Assembly: GCF_014649495.1 (NCBI RefSeq)
Contig: NZ_BMTD01000024.1
Location: 1-64,000 of the forward strand
Source of the DNA: Streptomyces filipinensis
GTDB taxonomy: Bacteria; Actinomycetota; Actinomycetes; Streptomycetales; Streptomycetaceae
DNA length: 64,000 nt
Reading direction: 5' to 3'
Below the pieces are notes generated by a model, which worked only from the letters and a program-made list of their open reading frames with translations, was not told where the DNA came from and made no database searches. Positions 17,461-27,422 of this stretch are shown piece by piece (within the stretch, counting starts at the first letter, position 1; each line of letters opens with the position of its first letter). Position numbers and translations under genes: made by a program.

Positions 17461-17701
17461 ACTCCACACCCCGCCCGATTCGGTCCTTGTGTGGTCCAGT
17501 GGAGCCGAGCAGCGCGGCGCCCCGTTCCTCCACCTGTGGGAACGGGCCGTCGTCGATCGGCCGCGACCGGGGCGGGGCTGGGCTGTGCTGTGACCGGCCT
17601 CGAGGCCGGCCCTAATTCGTTTGACGTGGCCACGGGTCAACGCTGCACTGTGGCGGGCACCATGATCGTGGTGCCGGTTCCTCGGGGAGGCAACGGCAGC
17701 A

Positions 17702-18934
17702 ATGGAGATCCGTCCTACGACCGGCAAGGACCTCGACGTCTTCGTCGACACACTTCATGCCGCGTTCGGGCTCTTCCCGGAAACCCCGGCCGAGGGCGGC
17801 GGTGGGGTCTGGTGGTCGGCGCTCGAAATGGACCGCAACCTGCTCGCCATGACTGCGGACGGGCGACCCGTCGGAACCGCCGGCGCGTATTCCTTCGAGC
17901 TCACGCTGCCCGGTGAGAACCTCGTCCCGGTCTCCGGGGTGAGCTTCGTCGGCGTGCTGCCCTCACACCGACGCCAGGGCGTGCTCAGCGCGATGATGCG
18001 GTATCAGCTCGCCGATCTCCGGCCCCGTGGGGAGTTCCTCTCCGTACTGTTGGCCTCCGAGGCACCGATCTACGGCAGGTTCGGCTACGGGCCGGCGACC
18101 TATACCCACCGGCTGACTGTGCAGCGCCACCAGGCCGCCTTCGCCCTTCCTCGGGCGGGCGCTGCGGCCGGTGCCACAGCGACCGGATCGGACACGGGCT
18201 CTGTCGAGCTGCTGCGGCGTGCCGAGTGCGGCGAGATCCTGGAAGAGGTCTACGACCGGTACCGCCGCGCGCAGCCCGGCGCGCTGTCCCGGCCGCACCG
18301 CTGGTGGGACTTGGGAGCGGGACAGCCACCGGTGTCTCCGGCGCCGCGCTACGTCGCCGTCCACCGGGACGCCGACGGTGTCCCCGACGGGTACGCCAGC
18401 TACTCGGTAGAGTCCGGCACCTTGACGGTCGACGAGACGATCACCGTTGACGACACCGTCTTCACGGCTCTGGCCCGGTTCGTGCTCGGCCACGACCTGG
18501 TCGCTCGGGTCGTGTTCAAACACGTTCCGCCCGGGCATCCCCTGCGCTGGCAGCTTGCGGACTTCCGCGCCGGCCAGGCGAGCGACGACACGGACTGGCT
18601 GTGGGTACGGCTGCTGGACGTTCCGCGTGCGCTGACCGAGCGTGGCTGGTTCACGGACGGTGAGCTCGTGCTCGACGTCGAGGACCCGTTCCTCGGCGAG
18701 CACGGCCGCTACCTGCTGACCGTCCGGGACGGCAAGGCCGACTGCGTCCCGACGGACCGGGAGCCCGACCTGTCCCTGGGCGTGAGCGACCTGGGCTCGG
18801 TCTACCTGGGTGGCACCGCCCCGAGCACGCTCGTGCGCGCCGGACACATCCGGGCCCACCGCCCGGGCGCTGCCGCTCTTGCTGACGCCCTCTTCCGCGC
18901 CGAGCGCCCCCCGCACTGCCTGCACTGGTTCTGA
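17702..18934 (+). CDS. Eis-like GNAT N-acetyltransferase
   Basis: The 410-residue protein has the Eis architecture: an N-terminal GNAT domain with the acetyl-CoA pyrophosphate loop (VGVLPSHRRQGVLSAMM), the SEAPIYGRFGYGPAT segment with the catalytic Tyr, a second degenerate GNAT fold and a C-terminal SCP-like domain. It ends exactly in a Phe (HCLHWF), whose terminal carboxylate is the catalytic base in Eis enzymes. The family acetylates amines, including aminoglycosides, at multiple positions. The substrate here is unknown. ATG 17702 follows GGGAGG. Confidence 0.9.
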   Translation: MEIRPTTGKDLDVFVDTLHAAFGLFPETPAEGGGGVWWSALEMDRNLLAMTADGRPVGTAGAYSFELTLPGENLVPVSGVSFVGVLPSHRRQGVLSAMMRYQLADLRPRGEFLSVLLASEAPIYGRFGYGPATYTHRLTVQRHQAAFALPRAGAAAGATATGSDTGSVELLRRAECGEILEEVYDRYRRAQPGALSRPHRWWDLGAGQPPVSPAPRYVAVHRDADGVPDGYASYSVESGTLTVDETITVDDTVFTALARFVLGHDLVARVVFKHVPPGHPLRWQLADFRAGQASDDTDWLWVRLLDVPRALTERGWFTDGELVLDVEDPFLGEHGRYLLTVRDGKADCVPTDREPDLSLGVSDLGSVYLGGTAPSTLVRAGHIRAHRPGAAALADALFRAERPPHCLHWF

Positions 18935-18944
18935 CGGGGCGCTC

Positions 18945-19130
18945 GCCGACAGCGCGGTTCGCCCGGACGGGCCGCATCCGGGGGAAGCTGGTTCCACGTG
19001 GGGCCTGACGTGGCCACGAACACGATGGCGCGCAAGTCTTCGCAATCTCGATGGCTTCGGCGCCGACCACCCCCTGCGGGCGGGCCGCGCCGGCACAACC
19101 CGCTTACCAACTCCCGGAAACGGGTCGGCA
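18945..19130 (-). pseudogene. IS5-family transposase N-terminal relic
   Basis: On the minus strand, RELVSGLCRRGPPAGGGRRR, then DLRAIVFVATSGPTWNQLPP, resembles the conserved N-terminal region of IS5-family transposases (ELV..LLP, GGGR, aIvfvltsGctWrqLPp). The sequence after this is unrelated and the rest of the transposase is gone. It lies in the convergent gap between the Eis-like gene and the flavin hydroxylase gene. Confidence 0.5.
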
Positions 19131-19294
19131 TCAACCGCGTTTGCGGGCTGGCAGAGGTCTCGACCGGCTTCTTCGCCACGGCCGAGCTGGAAGCGACTGG
19201 CGACTACGAGGAGATGACGCAGGCCGGAGGCCGCGTCATCGGGACGTGGCGGCAGCGCCTGGATGTCGGAGGCGGCCGCGACGCGGGATCAGCG

Positions 19295-20965
19295 TCAGCC
19301 CCGTTCCGGCGCCAGGGCCGCGGGGTCCGCTGCCGTGCGGCCGCTGCTGCACAGCATGGGCGCCCAGACCGCTGCGGCCGCAGCCAGGTCGTCTCCGCAG
19401 GTGCGGCCGGGGCGGGGCCGGGCTGCGGTCGCGAGGACGACCCGGTCGGGACGCAGCAGGACGGCGCCCGCGCCGCCCATCCAGCGGGTCAAGGCGTCGG
19501 TGCCCGCATCGGCCCCCTGTGCGGCGCCGCCCGCGCCGGGCTCTCGGCGCCGGGGGTCGTGCAGGTGGAGGACGCGGGCGTCCAGCGCCCCCACCAGGGC
19601 GTGCAGGGCCGGGCTGAGGGGCGCGGTCGCCAGGAGCGCGAAGTCCTCGCCGAGCAGGTCGTCGAGCAGACGGGGAGTGCCGTCGGTGTCGGGGATCCGG
19701 GGCTGGGGGCACAGCGTTCCGGGGCGCGGGTGGCCCAGGCGGCGGGAGCCGGCCAGGGAGCCGGGCCGCAGCGGCGGGCTGACGGCGGACAGGACGAGAC
19801 CGGATGCGCCCGGCAGCCGGGCAAGGGCGGGCAGGACGGCGTTGCGGGCCAGGGCGCTGCCTGCTCCACCGCCGGTCATCACGGCTCCCACGCCTGCGGC
19901 CGTCCGGATCAACTGCCGTGCGTGGCGCCGACGTTCGGCCTGATAGGTGTCGAGCAGGGCCTCGCTCGCCCGGCCGGTGAGGACACGGGCGAGCTTCCAG
20001 GCGAGGTTGTGGGCGTCACGCATCCCCGCGCCCATCCCCTGCCCGATGAAGGGCGGTGTGAGGTGGGCGGCGTCACCGAGCAGGAAGACGCGGCCCATGC
20101 GCCAGCGGTCGGCGACCTGGGCACGGAAGGTGTAGGAGGCGGTACGCAGGACATGCAGCTCGTCCTCGGGGATACCCGCTGTCCAGGGAGCGATCAGCTG
20201 CAGCAGTCGCCTGCGGTCGGTGAGTTCCTCGGGCTGCTCGCCGGTGCGCAGGCGGAACTCCCAGCGGTAGCGGTCCTCGCCGACCCGCATGTAGGTCGCC
20301 GCCCGTCGGGGGTCGCAGATCTGGTGGACGCCGTCCCAGGCGGGCAGCGGCAGACGGCAGCGGATGTCGACGACCAGCCACCGCTGGGGAGCGGCGAGGT
20401 CGTGCAGCCGGGAGCCGATGGAGGCGCGGACCAGGCTGTTGGCGCCGTCGCATCCCAGGACGGCGTCGGCCAGGAGGGTGTGGGAGGCGCCGGTGCCCTC
20501 GTCACGGAAGGAGACCTCCACCGGGGCACCGTGCTGCGCGGGCGGGGTCACGGTGGTGACCTCGATGCCTCCGCGCAACGTGACCGAGGGGTGCTTCCTG
20601 ATGTTGTCCCGCAGCAGTTGCTCGAGTTCGGGCTGGTCGAACATGTTGGCCTGGGGAAAGCCGTGCCATCCGTGCGGATTGTCACGCAGGAGTTCGGCCA
20701 GCACCCGGTGGGAGCCGTCCAGCAGGCGCATGCCGCGGGCGGGCCGGGTGAGGGCGCGGAACGCCTCGTGGATGCCCACGGCCTGGAGGATGCGGTGCAC
20801 CTCGTCGTCCAGATGGACGGCTCGCGGCAGCGGATACGGGGCGCGGTGGCGGTCCAGGACCAGGGCGGGCACGCCGTGACGGGCGAGGAGGGTTGCGGCG
20901 CTCAGCCCGGTGGGCCCGGCACCGATCACCGCGACAGGCACGCGCTGCGGGAAGGTCGTGGTCAC
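19295..20965 (-). CDS. FAD-dependent aromatic hydroxylase (PHBH/MhpA class), first
   Basis: The protein of about 556 residues is a class A flavoprotein monooxygenase. It has the N-terminal FAD site GAGPTGLSAATLL, the DG motif GCDGANSLVR and the GD motif FLLGDAAHLTPPFIGQGMGAGMRD, followed by a thioredoxin-like C-terminal region typical of MhpA/rifampicin-monooxygenase-type enzymes. It should hydroxylate a phenolic ring using NAD(P)H and O2. The start GTG 20965 overlaps the stop of the preceding dioxygenase gene in GTGA, so the two are coupled; the frame is open further back to 21103. It is the last gene of the aromatic-catabolism operon. Confidence 0.9.
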   Translation of the reverse strand: MTTTFPQRVPVAVIGAGPTGLSAATLLARHGVPALVLDRHRAPYPLPRAVHLDDEVHRILQAVGIHEAFRALTRPARGMRLLDGSHRVLAELLRDNPHGWHGFPQANMFDQPELEQLLRDNIRKHPSVTLRGGIEVTTVTPPAQHGAPVEVSFRDEGTGASHTLLADAVLGCDGANSLVRASIGSRLHDLAAPQRWLVVDIRCRLPLPAWDGVHQICDPRRAATYMRVGEDRYRWEFRLRTGEQPEELTDRRRLLQLIAPWTAGIPEDELHVLRTASYTFRAQVADRWRMGRVFLLGDAAHLTPPFIGQGMGAGMRDAHNLAWKLARVLTGRASEALLDTYQAERRRHARQLIRTAAGVGAVMTGGGAGSALARNAVLPALARLPGASGLVLSAVSPPLRPGSLAGSRRLGHPRPGTLCPQPRIPDTDGTPRLLDDLLGEDFALLATAPLSPALHALVGALDARVLHLHDPRRREPGAGGAAQGADAGTDALTRWMGGAGAVLLRPDRVVLATAARPRPGRTCGDDLAAAAAVWAPMLCSSGRTAADPAALAPERG

Positions 20966-22113
20966 TTGCTCAGGGCTTTCATCAGGCCCAGCAGACGGGC
21001 GCGGTCGATTTCGTTGTCCTCGCGCAGCGCGGAGATCGCCTTGAGGAGCGTCTGTGGCGAGGGAGTGGTGCCGAGGAAGTCCCGGGTGGCGGGCGGGCCC
21101 CACTGGGCCAGGCCGGAGGCGGACATGGCGGCCCAGCCGGGTTCCAGCGTGTTGTCGAAGAGGTCGCCGTCGGTGTAGTGCTCCAGCATGAAGCGGTCGG
21201 GGTCGCGCCAGTAGTCGAAGATCTGGCTGCCCTGGATGTGCCGGCCGATCCCCCAGGAACGGTGATAGCCACGCTCGCGCAGGTACTCACCGCCGGCGGC
21301 CAGCACGTCCAGGTCGGCGACCTGGTACGCGGAGTGGACGTACCCCGTGTCGGGGCCCAGGTGCATGGCCAGGGTGTGGTGGTCGGCGGGTTCGCTGCCG
21401 CGGTCGCACCTGGTGAAGGCCATGGTCGGACCGCGTCCGCGTTGCCCGTCCAGGTAGAGGAAGTCGCTGACGATCAGGCCGAGGTGCTGCAGGTACCAGT
21501 CCAGGGCGCGCCGGAAGACCCGGGTGGAGAGCACCAGGTGCCCCAGGCGCTGCACCTGGGCGGGTGTGCGCGGCGGGCGTTGGGTGGCGTTGACCCGGGC
21601 GGCGTCGGCAGGGGTGCCCGTGTTGAGGACCAGGGCCTGCCGCAGTGGCCGTATGGGCTCCTCGGCGACGCCGTGCACGACACGGACCGGGATGCCGGAG
21701 GGGTCGAGGAGGTCGACGGCGCGGCCTCCCCCGTACTCGGTCAGGGGCCTGACCTGGTGGCCGGTGGCGCGGCCGAGCCGGTCGAGGTCGGTGGCGTCGG
21801 CGGCCAGGAAGGCGGGGCCGATGAACCGGGAGGCGGTGCCACGGCGGATCACCAGGCAGTGCGGCCCGGCCAGGGCACCGCGCAGATACAGGGTGTCTTC
21901 GGTACGGGCGGCGGTGGCGAAGCCGAAGTCGTGGGCGAAGGTCTCGGCGCGGTCCAGGTCTGGCTTGGTGAACTCCAGCCAGGCCAGGTCGACCACCTTG
22001 ATGATGGGCTGGTCCGCACGGCCGGGGTGCTCCCCGCGCAGGGCTCCCTGGCCGCTGTGCAGGCCTTGGTGGGCGTCGGCCGCGCGGGCCGGGATGGGGG
22101 TCGGGTCGTTCAT
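20962..22113 (-). CDS. extradiol ring-cleavage dioxygenase (VOC superfamily)
   Basis: The 383-residue protein has two tandem glyoxalase/VOC modules. In the C-terminal module the expected Fe(II) ligands are His in RLGHLVLSTRVF, His in VHSAYQVADLD and Glu in FMLEHYTDGD. This type I extradiol fold cleaves catechol-like rings next to the two hydroxyls. In the operon it would act on the product of one of the two flavin hydroxylases, and the FAH-type hydrolase would process the ring-opened product. It starts at ATG 22113 and is coupled by GTGA to the following hydroxylase. Confidence 0.9.
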   Translation of the reverse strand: MNDPTPIPARAADAHQGLHSGQGALRGEHPGRADQPIIKVVDLAWLEFTKPDLDRAETFAHDFGFATAARTEDTLYLRGALAGPHCLVIRRGTASRFIGPAFLAADATDLDRLGRATGHQVRPLTEYGGGRAVDLLDPSGIPVRVVHGVAEEPIRPLRQALVLNTGTPADAARVNATQRPPRTPAQVQRLGHLVLSTRVFRRALDWYLQHLGLIVSDFLYLDGQRGRGPTMAFTRCDRGSEPADHHTLAMHLGPDTGYVHSAYQVADLDVLAAGGEYLRERGYHRSWGIGRHIQGSQIFDYWRDPDRFMLEHYTDGDLFDNTLEPGWAAMSASGLAQWGPPATRDFLGTTPSPQTLLKAISALREDNEIDRARLLGLMKALSK

Positions 22114-22331
22114 GGCGGGTCCCTTCGGCGGCCCCCGCTACGGCGGTGGTACCGCGCTGTCGCGAGGTCCGGGAGACGAGTGCGGGTGGAGGGGCGTGGC
22201 GCGGACCGGCCGACGAGGGGCGGCCCAGCCGACGGGAAGCAGCCTCGCCGACGGGAGGCGGCTGTCGGCGGTAGGCGGCTGTCGACGCCGGCAGCTGGTG
22301 GCGGAGCGGGCCCACCGCGGTGGCGATCCCC

Positions 22332-24095
22332 CTACCGGGCCAACAGGGTGTCGAGGGCGGTGGACAGATCGGTGACCGGGTCGGTGGCCGAGCCCTGGGC
22401 GCGCCAGCCGATGAAGCGGTCCGGGCGGACCAGGACGGCTCCTTGCGGGGTGTGCCCGCGTGCGGCGGTCCAGGTGGAGCGCGGGTCGCGGTAGTCGCCG
22501 TGCACGTGACCGACCCGGATGGCGTCCAACGGCAGCCCCCTCTCCGCGGCGATCTTCTCCGCGGCTTCGCACCAGGCCTTGCCGCCCTCCCCCGCGATCA
22601 GCAGGAAGCGGCCGGGATGCACGAGGCGGGCCAGGGCCACGCGGTGGCCGTCGAGATCCTCCAGCCAGGCGTGGGGCAGCGGGTGTCCGGGCCGGGCGGC
22701 GGGCTGGTAGACGCGGACGGGGTCGGGGTTCTCGGGGTTGGCGGTGCCGTCGGGGACCACGGCCGCGGAGTCGTAGGTGTAGCCGAACTCGACGCCCAGT
22801 TCGTTGAACTCCATGGACTGGGCGGCCACGGTGGCCAGGAAGGCGCGCCGGAATCCGGTGTCTGCAGGGTCCTCGCTCCAGAGTCGGCGGGCCTGCCGCC
22901 AGTTCTCCTCCTCGCCGGCCTGCGGGCCGCCGCCGAAGAGGGCGCTGATCGCGACCTGGTTCATGGCGTTCTCCAGCGAGCGCTGGACGTTGGTGGCGTC
23001 CACCGGGCGCCGCTCGGCCTCGTAGGTGTCGAGCAGGGCTGCCCCGGCATGGCCGCCCAGCACGGTGGCGATCTTCCAGGTGAGGTTCTGCACGTCGTGC
23101 ATGGCGGAGGTCAGGCCGAGGCCGCCGGTGGGCGGGTGGCGGTGGGCGGCGTCACCGGCGATCAGGACCCGGCCGGCGCGGTAGCGGTCGGCGACCACTC
23201 CTTCCAGGGACCAGCGGGAGATCATGTGGACCGTCACGTCCTCCTCGCCCAGGCCCAGCCCCGTGCGCAGGTCGGCCAGAACGGACTCGTCGTCCAGCGC
23301 GCGGCCGTCCTCGGGACCGTAGTCGAGGTGGAAGACCCATTCCTCCGACTCGGGACCCCAGTGCTCGGGGCCCACGGGTACGAGCACCCCGGGGATGCCG
23401 AGGTCGGGCAGCCACAGCCAGCGGATCAGCACCTCCGGGTCGCGCGCCCAGCGGGACAGGTCCGCGGAGAGGTGGAAGGAGACCACGCGGGCGAGGTTGC
23501 GTACGCCCTCCTGGGGGATGCTCACGGCGGGTCCGACGGTACGGCCGCCGTCGCAGCCCAGCAGGTAGCGGGTCCGCACCCGGTAGCTCTCGCCGGTCCC
23601 GCGGTCGGTGACGGTGGCGGTGACGCCCTCGCCGTCCTGGGCGAGTCCGGTCAGCTCGTGGTGGAAGCGGACCCGGCCGGGCGCGAGTTCCTCGGCGCGG
23701 GCGCGCAGGAGCGGCTCCAGGCGGATCTGTGGCAGGTTGGCCTGCCGCTCGGGGCTGGCCGCGAGCCACTCGGGGGAACGGCCGCCTGCGCCCCAGGCTT
23801 CCATGCCGGCGACCCGACGGCCGTAGTCCTCATGGTCGCCGGCCAGGCCTACGTACCAGGCGGTGTGGGACATCTGCTCAGCCGGGGTGGAGGCGGCGTA
23901 GACGGTGTCGGCCACGCCGACGTCGCGCAGGATCTCCATGGCGCGCTGGTTCAGGACATGGGCCTTGGGCAGGATCGAGGTCTGCGGCCAGGCGGTGACC
24001 AGCAGGGACTCGATGCCCATGCGGCTGAGCAGCATGGAGGCGGTGAGCCCCGCGCCGCCTCCGCCGACGATGAGGACCGGGACGTCGATGTCGTT
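22332..24095 (-). CDS. FAD-dependent phenol hydroxylase-like monooxygenase, second
   Basis: The 587-residue class A flavoprotein has the FAD motif GGGGAGLTASMLL, the DG motif YLLGCDGGRTVG, the GD motif LIAGDAAHRHPPTGGLGLTSAMHD and a C-terminal thioredoxin-like domain. It most resembles chlorophenol/phenol hydroxylases (TfdB-like). ATG 24095 (MNDIDVPVLIVGG) is the natural start, although the frame stays open to 24461. It sits between the amidohydrolase and the dioxygenase genes. With two hydroxylases in the operon, the pathway may need two ring hydroxylations or the two may act on different substrates. Confidence 0.9.
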   Translation of the reverse strand, partial: NDIDVPVLIVGGGGAGLTASMLLSRMGIESLLVTAWPQTSILPKAHVLNQRAMEILRDVGVADTVYAASTPAEQMSHTAWYVGLAGDHEDYGRRVAGMEAWGAGGRSPEWLAASPERQANLPQIRLEPLLRARAEELAPGRVRFHHELTGLAQDGEGVTATVTDRGTGESYRVRTRYLLGCDGGRTVGPAVSIPQEGVRNLARVVSFHLSADLSRWARDPEVLIRWLWLPDLGIPGVLVPVGPEHWGPESEEWVFHLDYGPEDGRALDDESVLADLRTGLGLGEEDVTVHMISRWSLEGVVADRYRAGRVLIAGDAAHRHPPTGGLGLTSAMHDVQNLTWKIATVLGGHAGAALLDTYEAERRPVDATNVQRSLENAMNQVAISALFGGGPQAGEEENWRQARRLWSEDPADTGFRRAFLATVAAQSMEFNELGVEFGYTYDSAAVVPDGTANPENPDPVRVYQPAARPGHPLPHAWLEDLDGHRVALARLVHPGRFLLIAGEGGKAWCEAAEKIAAERGLPLDAIRVGHVHGDYRDPRSTWTAARGHTPQGAVLVRPDRFIGWRAQGSATDPVTDLSTALDTLLAR

Positions 24096-24156
24096 CATGG
24101 GTGCTCCGTGCGGTGTTGCGGCTTCGGGATCAAGGGCAGCAAGGGCAGGGGTCGGC

Positions 24157-25086
24157 TCAGGAGAAGCGGGGGAACAGCGCGAGGGCGTTGGCCCGGTCGA
24201 TGGCGTGGTGGCCGGCGACGTCGAGCCCGCCGTAGCGGTCGTACTCGCCGGTGAAGTGGGCGACGGCGGGCTCGGGTGCGAAGGGCCAGTCGGTACCGAA
24301 GAGCACACGCTCGGGGCGGGCGAAGGCCAGCAGGCTGGGCAGCGCGGTGGGGCTGCCGGACAGGGCGGTGTCGAACCAGAAGCCGCGCAGGTCCTGGAGG
24401 ATCTCCTCGTAGCCGCGGCCGGTCTCGGCGACCAGGGCGGCGGTGATCCGGTGGGCGGCATACGGGAGGAATCCGCCCGCGTGGGACAGGATGATCTTCA
24501 GGTTGGGGTAGCGGCGCGGGACGCCGTGCAGGACCAGGTTGGCGGCGGCGTGGGTGGTGTCGAGGAGGAAGTCGGCGGCGAACGGCGGCAGTCCGGGGAC
24601 GGGCGGTGCAGGCAGTTCGGAGGGGTGGACGAACACGACTGCCGAGCGCCGGTCCAGTTCGGCCAGGAGCGGGTCGTGGCCGGGGTGCCCGAGATAGACG
24701 CCGTCGGTGTTGGCGAGCAGGACGACGCCGTCGGCGGCCAGTTCGTCCAGGGCGTGGGTGGCGGCGGCCACGGCGGCGTCCAGGTCGGGCAGCGGTACGG
24801 TGGCGAAGTAGCCGAACCGGTCGGGGCGGTCCTTGACGAGTTCCGCGCCGAACTCGTTGACCCGCAGGGAGATTTCAGCCGCTTCGGCGCCGTCGCCGAG
24901 CCAGGTGCCGGGGGTGGACAGGGACAGCACCCCGGTCCCGATGGCGTACGTGTCCATCAGGGCGATGGCGTGCTGCGGGCTCCACTGCGGCAGTGCACGG
25001 CCGCCGGGAGCGTGGACGCCCTTCGACCTCAGCCATGGTGTGTAGGCCGGGGGCAGCAGATGCTGGTGGACGTCGATGCGGCTCAT
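24157..25086 (-). CDS. amidohydrolase-2 family enzyme (ACMSD/resorcylate-decarboxylase-like)
   Basis: The 309-residue TIM-barrel protein has the metal site HxH at its start (DVHQHLLPP), His in VFVHPSE, His in ILSHAGGFLPY and Asp in FGTDWPFAPEP. In this family (ACMSD, gamma-resorcylate and related decarboxylases) these bind a divalent metal. In an aromatic operon the likely role is nonoxidative decarboxylation of a hydroxybenzoate-like acid or hydrolysis of a ring-cleavage product. I cannot decide between these from sequence. ATG 25086 is at the expected N-terminus. Confidence 0.88.
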   Translation of the reverse strand: MSRIDVHQHLLPPAYTPWLRSKGVHAPGGRALPQWSPQHAIALMDTYAIGTGVLSLSTPGTWLGDGAEAAEISLRVNEFGAELVKDRPDRFGYFATVPLPDLDAAVAAATHALDELAADGVVLLANTDGVYLGHPGHDPLLAELDRRSAVVFVHPSELPAPPVPGLPPFAADFLLDTTHAAANLVLHGVPRRYPNLKIILSHAGGFLPYAAHRITAALVAETGRGYEEILQDLRGFWFDTALSGSPTALPSLLAFARPERVLFGTDWPFAPEPAVAHFTGEYDRYGGLDVAGHHAIDRANALALFPRFS

Positions 25087-25165
25087 GGTGGTCTTCCTCC
25101 CGGTGACGAGACTGCGACGGGGTGGTCACGGCCGTTGCGCCGACGGCGTCGGCCGTGTGGTGGGC

Positions 25166-25402
25166 CTACTGGCCCCCGGCCGACAGCACGAGGTGAGTCG
25201 CGGCCAAGGCGCCCACGACGGCGGCAGGCAGGCACCGGGCCGCTGGATCGCCGCTGCACGGATGGACGACGACGGCTCCTGCCATGAGCAGGACCGGGCC
25301 CGTCGAGGCGGCCGCACCCAGCGCGGTGAACCACAGACCGGCCAGCAGCGTGGCCGCCGTCACCTCCAGGGCGCCCAGCAGACGGTGGTGAGTGGCGGTC
25401 AT
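25166..25402 (-). CDS. small hydrophobic membrane protein
   Basis: The 78-residue product starts at ATG 25402, 13 bases after the stop of the ligase gene. It has two or three hydrophobic segments (ALEVTAATLLAGLWFTALGAAA, GPVLLMAGAVVVHP, and LPAAVVGALAATHLVLSAGG). It could be a minor membrane component of substrate uptake, but the family is not recognised. Its position inside the operon, with gene-like spacing, supports it being real. Confidence 0.55.
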   Translation of the reverse strand: MTATHHRLLGALEVTAATLLAGLWFTALGAAASTGPVLLMAGAVVVHPCSGDPAARCLPAAVVGALAATHLVLSAGGQ

Positions 25403-25414
25403 GGAGTTTGTCTC

Positions 25415-27329
25415 TCAGGTGGCCTGCTGGGGGGCGTACTGCCAGCGCAGGACGTACCGGTCGAGGGCTGCAGTGGCCCTGCGCCGTACCGCCTCGTCGG
25501 CGGGGGCGGGCACCGTGACGCGGACACCACCGTCGTGCGCCAGGCATACGACGTGTTCCGGGTCCAGGTCCGCTCCGAGGGCGACCAGTTCGGCGTGGAT
25601 GGCGCGGCGGGTGGCGTCCAGGCGCAGGCCGAGCTTGTAGGGCTTGCCGACCGAGGTGAGCGGAATGGCGTCGATCACCACCACTTCCCGTGGGGCCGCG
25701 GCGCGCTCGGGGACCCGTTCGGCGGCCCAGGCGAGCAGCTCGGCGGGGCCGGCCTCGGCCATGGGGGCGAGAGTGACGTAGGCGATGGGCACCTCCCCGG
25801 CTTGGGGGTCGGGGCAGCCGACCGCCGCGGCGGCGGTCACCTCGGGGTGGGCGAGGAGGGCGTCCTCGATGCCTGCCGGATCGATGTTGTGGCCCCCACG
25901 GATGATCAGGTCCTTGGCGCGGCCGGATGAAGCCGTCGGCGTCGATACGGGCGAGATCGCCCGTGTCCAGCCAGCCGTCGCGGATCTTCCCGGCGGTCTC
26001 CAGGCGCGGCCCCTGGGCTGTGTGCTCGGCGACGTAGCCGGCGAAGACCACCGGACCGCTGACGGTGAGCACGCCGGTGGCGCTGGGCGGCAGGTCGCGC
26101 CACTCGCCGGTGTCCGGGTCGATCCGTACGGTCCTGATCCGCTGGTAGGGCAGGCGCCGGCCGACACTGCCGGGCCGGGTGTGACCGGGCAGGCCTAGAG
26201 CGGAGGCGCAGGTCGCCTCGGTCAGCCCGTAACCCTCGCACAGCGGGACGCCGGTGTGCTTCTCGAACGACTCCCGTACGGCGGGCGGCAACGGGGAGGC
26301 GCCGACGGCGGCGAACCGCATGCTGGAGATGTCCGCGTCCACGGGGACCCGGGCGAGGACGGAGTACACGGTGGGCACCGCCGACATGGCGGCGATGCGG
26401 TAGTGCTCCACCAGCTTCCAGAACACCCCGTACAGCTCGGGATCGCGGTAACCCAGCGGCCCGGCCCACACCACCCGCCGGCCTCGCAGCAGCGGGCCGA
26501 GCAGGGTGACGATCAGGGCGTTGACGTGGAACAGCGGCAGCGCCGCGAACATCACCGAGTCCTCGTCCAGGGGGGTACTCGCGGCCACCATCCACGCGTT
26601 GACGACCTCGTTGGCATGCGTGTGCGCGGCGAGTTTGGGAGCGCCGGTGGTGCCGCCGGTGTGGAAGTAGGCGGCCACGTCGTCGGCGGCCGGGGGCTCG
26701 ATGTCGACCAGTCGCTCGGCGGGACGGGACGCTGCCAGCTCCGCGAGGTAGCCCACGCGCACGCCGTCGACGGGTACCAGGGCGGGGGCCGGGCCGTCGG
26801 CCACGGCGGGGGCCAGGGCCAGCAGCGCGTCCAGGCGCAGCGTCGCGGCGACCTGCCGGGCCGTGGCCCACACCTGGGCGTCCAGCTGCGGGCCGGCGGC
26901 GATCAGCACCCGCGCGCCGCCTCGCCGCAGCAGCCGCTCGACGTGTTCGGTCGCCAGGCCCGGGTTCACCGGGGCGGCGATGCCCGCGGCCTGCGCGGCC
27001 AGCAGGGCGGCTGGCAGCTCGGCGGTGTTCGGGGAGAGCAGACCCACGGCGGCTCGGCGGGTGACGCCGAGAGAGCGCAGCAGGTTGGCGGTGCGGTGCA
27101 CCTGGTCGCGCAGCTGCGCGAACGTCGCGGTGGTGGGGCGCAGGAAGCGCGCGGCGTCGGGCAGCACTGTCAGGGCCGGGCGGTCGGGCCACAGACGGGC
27201 GGCTCGCAGCACCGTGTCGTAGGTGGTGGCGGGCAGGCCGCGCTCATGCAGCGGAACGGCCTCGATGGCAGGCAGGTCCGCGGGGCTGTCCCAGGCGGGC
27301 CACAGCAGGTCGGTGGGTGTGAGGGTCAC
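25415..27329 (-). pseudogene. acyl-CoA synthetase (AMP-binding), interrupted by a frameshift
   Basis: From ATG 27329 the protein reads as an acyl/aryl-CoA ligase: AMP-binding P-loop HTGGTTGAPKLAAH, GYGLTEAT, then GDLARIDADGFI. At about 25920 the frame breaks and resumes as GRAKDLIIRGGHNIDPAGIE, with the catalytic lysine region LTSVGKPYKLGLR near the end (25415). Compared with the usual DGFIHLTGRAKD, one base remains where nine are expected, fitting an 8-base deletion in the hinge loop. The gene would otherwise encode about 640 residues. If genuine, the ligase is lost and the operon would need another activating enzyme. A sequencing error is the alternative. Confidence 0.85.
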
Positions 27330-27422
27330 CGGGGCGCCTTTGCAGGGTGAGGGATGGGGTCGAGTAGCCGGACCGGTACGCCTGTCGGGCCGGCCGGTCC
27401 CGGGCAGGGGTTGCGGGAGGCG

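Noticed and set aside
17620..17660. TTGAC...GTCAA palindrome before the Eis-like gene
   Set aside because: The arms are imperfect and no regulator gene is adjacent, so I could not support it as an operator.
18998..21178. 726-residue plus-strand frame across the flavin hydroxylase
   Set aside because: It is antisense to a hydroxylase with all three FAD motifs, and its translation is low complexity.
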